This document shows, one piece after another, positions 55,465 to 64,000 of a DNA stretch of 64,000 bases. Each line of letters starts with the position of its first letter. Position 1 is the stretch's first letter. Under the pieces are notes generated by a model that searched no databases, had not been told where the DNA came from, and saw only the letters and a list, made by a program, of their open reading frames with translations. Source of the stretch: Moniliophthora roreri (taxonomy: Eukaryota > Basidiomycota > Agaricomycetes > Agaricales > Marasmiaceae). The position numbers and the translations under genes were made by a program. The stretch spans positions 1,426,001-1,490,000 of the forward strand of contig LATX02000211.1 in NCBI GenBank assembly GCA_001466705.2. Reading direction: 5' to 3'.

Positions 55465-55649
55465 CTAGCAGTTAAGATAGAGCCTTACTGACAATTAGTC
55501 TATCCTTTTTATGACAGGTTGAAGTTCAAACTTGTCAAAATTATCTGGATGTGTTTTCTAAGAAGTATATACTCCTCAAAAAGATTGTTTCTCAATAGCT
55601 TAAAGCTTAAATTGGTATTCTAGATCCACCCCTCACAGTAGGCTCCAGA

Positions 55650-56808
55650 TAATTTGTCTAAGATAAGACTAATGGAAAACTACCCAAAAGATAACCTCCA
55701 AAAGTCTAACTCAGGTTGTTGTGAAAGTGTAGATTGGCATGATCAGAGTTGCCACACTTAGAATGCCAACAAAACTCTTAGCTAGGTTGATTCATTCTTA
55801 TTTGAAGCAATCTACTTCAAGGTGTTCACCTCCAGAGGAGTATATATGGGTTTTAAAAAGGGTTTTTATATCACAAACACACACACACAAAACACAAAGA
55901 ACACAGTGCACAAAGCACAAACACAAGAGCTACAGCTCTGTACAAAGACTCGATAGCCAATATAGTCTGACCCTATGGAGTTCAAGACTTCTTTAAGACA
56001 ACTACAGTACACAGTGTACTGGAAAAGGTCCTAGACCAATTTCTACAAAGAGCTCAATGCAGGCACACCTCTTGCTAAGACTCTAAGTGCATCAAACCTG
56101 ATACCCAATACAGGCCACACTTCAAGTGCCCAAGGCTCCTTCTTGGTGTAAAGTGTCTTTTAGAAAAGTGCTATAACACACTCAAGATGTTACTCTTATC
56201 TCTTATGACGCAAGTTCGTTATCAGATGTCTATCTCTCTGGAGTCACTCAGGACCAATCTCCAAGGCCTGAAGTGAGGAAGCAAAACTGGAATGGCACAC
56301 AAATTTATACACTAACAAACTCATCATGTATTCACAATCAGAGGGGGCAGAGTTACTTGAGTATGTATGAATATCTAGCTATCCTTATATATGGTCCATA
56401 GAATATATCTACAGAAAATTATAAATAAGGTCCAATAATTCAGGAAATGATAAATGAGTGACTGAGATACTAAAAGAGGGAATATTCAGATGTCACAGAG
56501 TCTGGCCACTAGGGTATCAGACCATATCCATGCAGGTATCTATGTTTCCAGGTGTTCTGGACTCTATAATTTGTATTTTCTCTTTTCTAAGTCAGGTATC
56601 TATGAGCAGATGGCTGTATCTGTCCTGTTTCTTTACAGCATTTCTCTTTCTAGTATCTGCACATCAGCAGAGGTCTAGATGCCAAAGCTTCCTAGGTCAG
56701 AACACACTGTTACTGTTCCTATCTCCTTCAACAATGCATGCTCAGTCTTATTTAGGACTTCTTATGCATTAGATATTCTTCTTATGTCTCATTGTATCTG
56801 TCTATAGG
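55650..56808 (-). repeat. LTR copy (family T), 5' LTR of the gag fragment
   Basis: Direct repeat of 44130-45897 without MITE D. On the minus strand its end is followed by TC and TGGAGCCTACTGTGAGG, a plausible tRNA primer-binding site, then the gag ATG. The right border (about 56808) abuts KDZ coding sequence. Confidence 0.75.
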
Positions 56809-56814
56809 TAGTGG

Positions 56815-57740
56815 ATGGCCTTTGGAAGTGATTTCCTTCTTTCCGAGAGGACTTTGTACCCAGTTAGTTTATCTCATATTGTTTAGCCACCATTTTGTTC
56901 ATTTCATTGACATTGAGCCATGCAATATCTTTATCCTCCTCGTCTTGTATGGACATCAATAGATCCAAGCTGCATGATGGATCTGAGTTGTGTAATGGGA
57001 GTGGGTCTGTTGCATTTGGGGGGGATGATGCATTCATTGCGTCAGAAGATCTGGATTTAGCCTGATGAGCATTAGTGATCCTGACTATAACAATCTAGCA
57101 GAACCACATACCTTGTCTGGATCCTGTGACTTCTGGACTTCATGTTTGAATTGATCAACAAATTCTTCCTCAATCAACCACTGGTCAGTAAGTGTGTGAT
57201 TGTCCTCTCAGGTTTTGCCAGCTCTGAACACAGGATCAACCTGTTTTTGAGAATTGTTGCCATCAATAGATAGTAGAATTGATGGATCTAGTGCTGGTTC
57301 ATCTTCAAGCTTGTATGCATAAGGTGGGCATATGGTTGTTATGAATAATTGCTCAGAGGTTTGATCTAATGTGGCAAGGCTGAGTTGTTGAACCCCATGT
57401 AGAATGGCCAGATACTTACCATAGGCAACCTGGAGTTGATCTTCTAGTTGCAGTTGTTGTGCTAGCTGCAACTGTGAATTAGCTAGATGCAGACTGTAGG
57501 AAGCCTTTATGCTGTGTAAATGCTGAAGTGTTTGTGCCAGTCTGTCAATGCTGAACTTGGGGCAGACCCAATGTATTTGCCTGTAAATCTCAAAGAGTGA
57601 TAATAGGAAGGCTAAACTTGGTCTATTTGGACTTGCACCAATGTAACCATGCTGCATCAGTGCTTTGTTAACTGTTTGGGTGTTGCTCAGATGAAAGAAA
57701 TTGTGTTTCCCATTAGCTGCCTTTACTATCAGCCATTAGA
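56815..57740 (-). pseudogene. KDZ transposase, N-terminal/central part
   Basis: Minus strand: TQTVNKALMQHGYIGASPNRPSL, AFLLSLFEIYRQIHWVCPKFSIDRL, TLQHLHSIKASYSLHL, YGKYLAILHGVQQL, CPPYAYKLEDEPALDPSILLSIDGNNSQKQVDPV. This is the defining N-terminal region of fungal KDZ transposases: 'G..G.sP..p..A....LE.yR', then 'l...H', then 'CP.C.YkLe.Ep.L....l...DGN.SlKR'. A TGA follows at 57207. The downstream part to 56815 is weakly preserved and is cut by the LTR. First catalytic Asp is probably not included. Confidence 0.82.
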
Positions 57741-58998
57741 AAAGTGTCAGAGGGAGCCAGACACACCCATGAAGTCTATAGTTGTCAATGGCCATTGTTC
57801 TGCTCCATTGTCATTTTGAGAAGGCTGCTTGGCCTTGAACAAGAGATATGACCAGACTAGCAGCAGCCTCTGGTCTTGCCATAAGTCTACAATCTTCTGT
57901 ATGTGGTTAGAATGTATCCTGTCATCTGCATGCCATCTAAGACTAGATGAGAATCATTTAAAGGATGTGCTGTTTCTTTACATACTGACTGTGTTCAAGA
58001 AGGCTGTTGAGTATAGAGTTGAAGGAATACTCCCTGCCTGCATGGCTGTTAATTGCACCTTCTTCACCTGGTGGAAAAATTGGCATAGAGAATGTATCAA
58101 CATCCATGAGGTCCTCCAGATCTGAATCTACACTACTGAAAAAGGTTAAGTTGATTTCTGAGGTATCTGTGCTGTTAATGTGGCCTTAGAGGTTGGAAGG
58201 ACCAGCTGAGCTCAAAGCATTGATGTTAGCCGATGCATCTGCAACATATTCCTCATGCTGCTTGAAACTCATTGCTAATAGGTTGATTGAATGAAAAGAA
58301 TAGAGGAGAAAACTATTAAACATACCCCCTAGAATTGTGTCATAGTGGTAGCACTGTTTATACTGTTCCTCTCTGGTATGATTGACATTCTGACATTGCT
58401 GGCTTAAGGGCCCTATGAGACCCAGCCTGCCCCCAGCATGAATCATGATCTTGTTGGACATAGCTCTTCTAGTTTTAAGCTAGGCATGATGGAGAATTGA
58501 GCAAAGAGTGAATGTATTTGATAATATAATCAGGCTATATCCAGCTTGTAGGCTGTACATGAAAAGTCTCATGTGCAATGTGAAAATGTGTATCGATGTA
58601 GACATAGTAGGATCAAGGATTAGAAGCTGTGTAATAGGTGAAAATTTCAGTACATGAAGCATAGTAAGAAGAAAGATCAATGCACTGACTGGAATTGACA
58701 TCTGCCTCCTCCTCTGTTATGGTATCCACAGAACTGTTGTCCCCAATGACTGGCACTGACATAGAAAGACTAGATGAACATTCTTCCCAAGGGCAACCTG
58801 AATCACCAGAATGTGGGCTCTCAAGGCCTTGGCTATCTTCTCATGTTATTTAATCCCTGTTGAACAGTAAAGAGGTCAGATTGAACATTGAATGAAAGAA
58901 TTGAGAGAGAATGTACCAAAGGCATCTTGGTATCTAAGTACCTCTGAGCTCTCCATCTCACAAGTTCTTGTTGTTGTCATTGCAGACAAGGTGAAACA
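57741..58998 (-). other. Upstream exons or 5' region of the KDZ gene, tentative
   Basis: Minus-strand open fragment 58186-58461 (MSNKIMIHAGGRLGLIGPLSQQ, then MSFKQHEEYVADASANINALSSAGPSN) with a possible intron near 58280-58330. I recognise no domain. The rest to the right TIR (58999) shows no coding signal. Confidence 0.35.
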
Positions 58999-59248
58999 TA
59001 GTGTGGTTCGAATGTTTTTCCCCAGTAAGGAGAGAGGAATGTGGATGATTCCAAAAGAGGAAGAAAGGGGGACTCACTGGAGGGACTTGAAGTCATGTGC
59101 AGGAGGAGAAGAAATATTAGTGTATTTGAGGAAATCAGAGATAGTTATTCACATACAGGGAAAAGATGCAGAAAAAGTTCTCATCAGTGGGCAGAAACCA
59201 TCTGGACTGTGCCTTCTACTATGCCAGTTTACCTGGGCACTATAGGTG
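58999..59248. repeat. Right terminal inverted repeat of the KDZ element
   Basis: Inverse of 42307-42556; the outermost 22 bases match perfectly and about 80 percent match overall by eye. Followed by TSD AGAGGCC (59249-59255). Confidence 0.88.
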
Positions 59249-61041
59249 AGAGGCCAGGCAGGTGAACTTGACCAATTTGCATGTTGAACACTGTGTCATC
59301 TTCAGAGTACATTCAAAAACAATTCCAGGTGTGATATCATACATAAGAGAGGGCAGACAGTCATTCAACATAGTGTTGCATGGGCTCAGGCCCAGAGCTG
59401 TGGGCCAGCCTGAGCCAGCCCTGGTTGAGCCTGAGCTGAGCCAGGCCCTCTGCACAGCTTGAGTAGGGCTTAAGGCCTGGCTCTAACTTTTGTGGGCTGT
59501 GGGCCTGAGGCTTGGGCCATGGCTTTGGGAGATCATAGATGAAGCCAAAATTCTCATGAATAAAGATTTGCTGCTGTTGACAGATCTGTAGTGCTGCCTT
59601 AATGATGACTTTGTTAAGGAACTTCATAATACCTCTATTTCTACCACCATCTTTCACTCTCTTGAACCTCTTTCAAGCAGAGTACACTAGGCTGATGCTT
59701 AGTGCCTAAATAACCTGCACTCAATGACACAATATGGACATCATATTGAGCCTCATGTCTTTCATGGGATATAGATATAGGTAGTATTAATGTGTAGTCA
59801 ACCTATTCAATCTATTTTACTTGCAGTACTCATGAGCCATGGCCCAAGCCTAAGCCAGCCCTCCTTTACAGCCCAAGGCCCAGCTCACAATTTGGATGGG
59901 CCTGAGCCCATGCAACACTAATTCAACATGACTAACTTGATATATTTCTTGTATTGTCAAACTCCTGCTATTCAAGCCAAGTTACCATCTGGGGTAATTC
60001 ATCACAATGGTTTGTAGAACAGAATGCATCTTTAGTAAGGTCAATGTGAAGGTGTTCAGTGTATTCAGTGTTGAAGTACTGAAGTTTTCAAAGTGATGTG
60101 CATAGTGTTGACAGGCATGCAACTTTAGGGTCTTATTGAACCCATTGCAGGCTCCAGCCTCAACAAAGGCCTTCTTGTGGTTGTAAAAGCATATCAATGC
60201 TTTCTTCATAAGAGAGAGGCATGAAGCAGGTACTGAGCTAAGTAGATGAAGCCAAGCATTCCACAAACAGCTGCACACAGTTTCTATAATAATGTGCCAT
60301 TTGGCAAGCACAAGTCAATCACCAGACTCAGTAAAATGTGACACATCTTCTTGTGCTTGGCCTCTGTAACACAACTCAGACCAGAGATTCCCTTTATGAA
60401 AACACAAATATTGTGGTTGGGTAGAAAGCAGTGACAGCAAGCATCAATCTCTGGTGCTCCATATATTTTGATTAACCAGGCAACAAGATGCTTAACAAGG
60501 CCCTGATAGAGCTGGTGGAGAATATTGGAAGTGGTGGATTGATAAATGTTCACATAAGGGAGGCCTTTCCAAAATGGCTTAGTAATGGGCTTCATACTGG
60601 CTTCCTTGCATGCTTGATAGAAAGCAGTTGGGCCCTCTGAGGGTGTCTCTAGTACTCTGAGGGCATTGGCAAGGTCAAGGAAGTTATAATTAGTGTTATC
60701 TTTGCCTATTTCATTCTTGCCAGCAGGGCAGAAACCTGGACATTAATAGTATTTCACATTTATAGCAAGACCCTGCTCTGGGTAGTCTGCAACATAAACA
60801 GCAAATATAGGATGGCTATGCTGCATGATGCTCTTGCCATCAACAACTGTCATCCCACTGACACTAGGAGCATGGATGGGAAGTGTAATATGATGCATGC
60901 AGGCATGGAAAAGGTTGCTAAGGGCTCTGCAGTGAGCAGCTTTGTTGTTGATGTGTTTGAGGGCTGAAGTAGGAAGATATATAAGGAGCACATAAGCACT
61001 CTGTGAAGGCTTTCAACAAATTTCCTTTGAGATGTTTCCAA
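59249..61041 (-). pseudogene. Plavaka transposase, central part (piece 1 of 3)
   Basis: Minus strand from about 61041: LFHACMHHITLPIHAP, GMTVVDGKSIMQHSHPIFAVYVADYPEQGL, KPFWKGLPYVNIYQSTTSNILHQLYQGL (the family's 'PFW..LP..nIf.s.tPDiLHQLhkG' block), then FIKGISGLS and CFYNHKKAFVEAG. After a frameshift near 60060 it continues with TEYTEHLHIDLTKDAF and MVTWLE. A hAT MITE (59371-59920) lies next, then LVKFTCLAS to the KDZ-element border. The N-terminal part, including any zinc finger, is missing to the right of about 61.05 kb. Known: Plavaka is a fungal DNA-transposon group expanded in basidiomycetes. Confidence 0.88.
59371..59920. mobile_element. hAT-type MITE in the Plavaka gene
   Basis: 550 bp. 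Ends TAGTGTTGCATGGGCTCAGG and its exact inverse; 24 bp match perfectly. 8-bp TSD ATTCAACA (59363-59370, 59921-59928). TAGTG ends with 8-bp TSD fit the hAT superfamily. The interior has many 'ggccc/gggcc/ctgagcc' words near both ends, like hAT subterminal repeats. No transposase. Confidence 0.93.
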
Positions 61042-62055
61042 TTGAAAGGTACATGGAATATGCAGTCTTGTTTCTAGAGCTATGAGCTGTTACCATATAT
61101 AGTAATAGCTGTCAACTTGACAGTAATTTGACAGTGTTCAGCAGACTGTTCTCATACTGTATTATGGTTAGTCTGAACCTTTGATGGTACAGGATGGTAG
61201 TACAGATGGCTGTATACAGTAATATGATGTGTATAGTGGAAGAAATGATATTATTTGGCATAAGCTTGGCATGCCTAGTGTTTGTATATGGTAATGATTT
61301 AGTCAGAGGGGGTGGTGACAAATGTATGTGGTTTGCTTGCAGATAAAGTTGGTTTTGAGTGTCCTTTGAGGCATATAATCCATGTGATATTAAGTAGCAT
61401 GGATCCTATAGTTGGAAGTTCATGTGAGAATGCATGAATTTTGGCCTGAAGAAGGCTTCATAGTTAGTATATATAGCACCTTTTGAAGTTGAGAGTGTCT
61501 CTTCTGGCACAGTTGGTCCAATTAAGATGAGAAGACATAATAGGGGTATAAATCTGCTTATTTGAGGGCATATGGTATTGGCATTAGAACATTATGGTTC
61601 GGGAACAAGGGACACGACACGGCGCCTGCAAAATTTTGGCTGGGGAGCCGTGGGACAATTCTCTATGCGTGAGAACTAAATCCTAGCGCCGCGCGCCCAG
61701 CAAAGAAAAAAAATCAGACTACGTGCCACTGAAAGAAAGCTCGTATTTGAACATCATACTGAACGCCTCCAAGCGCCGAATACGCATTTTTTGGACCAAT
61801 TTTATAGGGAGAGGTAGCGATGATGCATAGATGCGCTTCGAGGAGCTTTTGAATCGAGAAGCGAATGATAAAATAACATTCAACTTGATCATGAAGCACT
61901 ACAACGGACAAAACAACAGCTCATATAAACGGCAGATAGAACGAGAAGAAAAGGAAAAGTGAGGATAAAGATCGTGCACAATGTAGACAACACTTAACAG
62001 AGATAAGGAAAGTAAACAAACGACTCGGACTCGTACACATCCTCATACATCCACA
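61042..62055. other. Border between repeat block and CCR4 gene
   Basis: 61042-61590 is CpG-poor, with no gene, LTR or inverted repeat that I can define; it may be the outer part of the Plavaka element. At about 61600 base composition changes abruptly (CpG-rich 'acacgacacggcgcc' and 'gcgccgcgcgccc'). 61600-62055 is the downstream flank of CCR4. Confidence 0.5.
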
Positions 62056-64000
62056 CTAATGCGATGGTGTCTTTGGTAATACTGGTCTCTCCTTCCCTTG
62101 TGATTGGGCTGGGATATCCTTGGGTGGTTTGACGCGGAATTCAGACATGATGCAGATATGGCTGTGGGAGATGTACATGCTTATCAGTATTATACCAAGA
62201 ACAGGGCGTGTAGAGACGCACTCTGATGGGAAATGCGCATTCGGGAACCCAACCACTTTCTCCAGGTATCCTCCATCAATAGGACCCAACACCGAGTTGA
62301 CTGCTAGATTCCCGCCCGAGTACCAGATATAATCTAGTACACCTTGGAAAGACGGTGTAAAGTTCGTCAACGGCAGTAACTCTCCCTTTCCACCGCCTGC
62401 TTCCTTTGCTTTCGCTAACGAAGGCGGGGGATAAGGGTTCCCGTTGGGTGTTAGCTTATGTTTTGTTTGTGAGGAGTCCTTCTCGACCTATGTACACATT
62501 GTCAACATAAAATAGATGAAGGTAGGGAAATGGCTCACCATAGACCCGCTACCAACACAATACGCACTCTTCAATCCCAACCTGTGTCTCAAACCTTCAC
62601 TCGTATATTTCCCGTACGTATGACCCATGAAATCCGCATGATCCTTGGGTAAATACCCCGTCGAGAGGAACTCATATACTCCGCTTTCCGGTACGCTGTT
62701 CAAGTCAGCTGCGAGAATGATCGGGATCTTGGTTCCGTCGCTATACGTCGGAGGTGCCGGCGAATCCAGATCTTTGCGAGGTGGCAACTTGGCAAACCGG
62801 TCGGCGGCTTGTTCAATCTCCTCCACCAGCAAAGCAACTTGAACGAGTTTAACATCGCTATAATCTGGATTCCAAGTGATATGTGCGTTGGCAATGATCA
62901 CACGCGTTCCTGTATGCCGATGTTCGAAAAGGCATATGGAACCGATATTGTCCTTACCCAAAACGCGGTTAAACATATCTTCAGTCTTCTTGAAGTCACT
63001 GCGTTGCATGGCATGGGTACTGAATTCAATGAGGTGAGATTCGATAAGGGTGTAGGTGGATGAACGGTAAAAGGTGGCACAGCCGTCGACGGTGGAGCGG
63101 TCTGAGGAGGAAGGCATGTTCCTGGCGCGGGATTTTTGAAAGTAGATGCCAGAGTATGATTTGGGCGTTAGGCGGGAGGTAAAGAACTAGGTGTCGACTT
63201 GGTCGATATTTACGGCGTTGATGAGAATATTTATGAAACGCACCTCATCATACTGCTTTCCTGAAACCTCCTGCAAACAAAGAAAATCGGCGTTATAACC
63301 CAAAATCTCGTTCAAAATGAGCTCCTTCCTATAATCCCAATCCAATGCCCACTGAGGGGTGTAGCCATAAAGTCGCTCTGTAGCGTACTTTTCACAAAGG
63401 ATGTTATAGCATAACGCGCTCATTGTTTCGGGTTCTTCGTGCCCTCCAGGGTTGGGTGAGGCCGATAAGGCGATACTGGGATACAAAGCGGCTCGTTCTG
63501 CGGGAGAAAGAAGCGACTTTAGGATACGGGCCGGAGGAGGGGAAGGAACAGGGCATGAATCGCGGAGGTAGGCGATGAGTGCGGTGGTTCCCTTCTCCTG
63601 GACGATTTGCTTGAGCTGAGGATCTAATGGATTTCCTTCAACTCCCAAACATTGGAGTTGATGTAATGTGCCAAATTCAGGCGGAAGCGTTTGAAGTAGG
63701 TTATCAAAGACGTAGAACTCTTTGAGCGTGGTGAGCATGCCGATCTGTTTAGGTAGAGTGCGGAGTTGGTTTGCGGATAAATCGAGGAGTTCTAGGTGCT
63801 TGAGAGAGGCTATTTCCGGAGGAACGAGAGTGAGGGCATTGTGGTTGAGATAGAGATTACTGAGGAAGGAGAGTGACCATAATGAGGATGTGGATGGTAA
63901 GGATTTGAGAGCTACACCACCCATGTCGAGCGAGTGCCATGTATTGCTGGGTATTACAGCTTTGTTTGATGGACGAGGCGCCTCTGCGATGGGAGCTACG
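62056..64000 (-). CDS. CCR4: CCR4, catalytic deadenylase of the CCR4-NOT complex (5' end outside)
   Basis: Removes mRNA poly(A) tails in the cytoplasm. The minus-strand gene enters at the right edge. The first visible part is leucine-rich repeats: LSNLYLNHNALTLVPPEIASL, LELLDLSANQLRTLP, LKEFYVFDNLLQTLPPEFGTL (LRRs bind the NOT/CAF1 partners in yeast). Then the EEP nuclease: ALCYNILCEKYATERLYGYTP, FLCLQEVSGKQYDE (metal-binding Glu), DGCATFYR, ILAADLNSVPESGVYE (Asp, Asn) and the end FPSDHICIMSEF (Asp, His), where Asp is completed across an intron. Three introns are seen (about 63188-63242, about 62491-62541, about 62167-62212). Stop at 62056-62058. The N-terminal Gln-rich part lies beyond 64000. 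No lesions; CpG-rich. Confidence 0.95.

Larger units (their letters stand above)
42307..59248. mobile_element. 16.9 kb TIR element carrying KDZ, TET/JBP and HMG-like genes
   Basis: Ends CACCTATAGTGCCCAGG at 42307 and its inverse at 59248; the ends stay alignable for about 250 bp. AGAGGCC flanks both sides (42300-42306, 59249-59255). It sits inside the Plavaka coding frame: joining the flanks with one TSD copy gives ...FTCLAS-DYGASDF... in frame, matching the family. Contents: HMG-like gene (-), TET/JBP dioxygenase (+), unknown gene (+), KDZ transposase (-). Later insertions are an LTR (44130-45897, with a CACTA MITE) and an LTR-gag fragment (54055-56808). All genes are now broken. KDZ is the likely mobiliser (inference). 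Confidence 0.85.

Noticed and set aside
53366..56808. 44130-45897 and 55650-56808 as the two LTRs of one 12.7 kb retrotransposon
   Set aside because: Between them lie HMG-like, TET/JBP and KDZ genes that belong to the KDZ element, and the left copy splits the HMG-like frame. They are better explained as two separate insertions.
59400..59900. Minus-strand frame rich in Pro/Gln/Leu around 59361-59657 as a gene
   Set aside because: It lies inside the hAT MITE and reflects its ggcc-rich subterminal repeats.
1..64000. CRISPR arrays, bacterial operons, phage genes or restriction systems
   Set aside because: Spliced genes, LTR elements and eukaryotic families throughout; no regularly spaced short repeats seen.

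Overview
This window is genomic DNA from a filamentous basidiomycete fungus, most likely a repeat-rich agaricomycete. The evidence is genes split by many 45-60 bp introns, chromodomain Ty3/gypsy and Ty1/copia retrotransposons, and KDZ, Plavaka and TET/JBP-type relics, a combination characteristic of Agaricomycetes. Two compartments are plain by eye. Ordinary CpG-rich gene islands lie at about 16.55-25.03 kb and 61.6-64.0 kb. The rest is CpG-poor, stop-ridden transposon sequence. 

Gene island 1 holds, in order: CTP synthase (-), a J-domain protein (+), tRNA-dihydrouridine synthase of the Dus2 class (-), methylenetetrahydrofolate reductase (+) and a broken 5' fragment of an old-yellow-enzyme gene (+). 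CTP synthase/J-protein and Dus2/MTHFR are two head-to-head pairs with very short promoters. Gene island 2 holds the 3' part of CCR4, the LRR plus nuclease deadenylase (-), which runs off the right edge. 

The left repeat block (1-16.5 kb) contains a partial gypsy element (1-1700) inserted in a gypsy relic. A full gypsy element (2385-11624, TSD GCCTC) follows; it carries an unclassified 2.2 kb insertion and a solo LTR. Next come an unrecognised multi-exon gene, a DUF6589-like relic and a 90-bp inverted repeat. 

The right repeat block (25.03-61.6 kb) can be unpacked by target-site duplications. The oldest layer is a Plavaka-type transposase gene on the minus strand. It is cut by (i) a copia element (25241-41589, TSD GCAAT), which contains a gypsy element (28454-38483, TSD TATCC), which holds three CACTA-ended MITEs (3-bp TSDs), one of which holds a solo LTR (TSD AGAAT); (ii) a 16.9 kb element with about 250-bp terminal inverted repeats (42307-59248, TSD AGAGGCC); and (iii) a hAT-type MITE (59371-59920, 8-bp TSD). 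The 16.9 kb element carries a KDZ transposase relic, a TET/JBP dioxygenase relic, an HMG-like TE-associated gene and another unknown gene. Removing it with one TSD copy restores the Plavaka reading frame. This is the most interesting object in the window. 

The single N at 26179 joins two identical 959-bp sequences, so the 'tandem duplication' there is very probably an unmerged assembly overlap. The two LTRs of the copia element differ almost only at CpG sites, pointing to 5-methylcytosine deamination as the main mutational force on these repeats.
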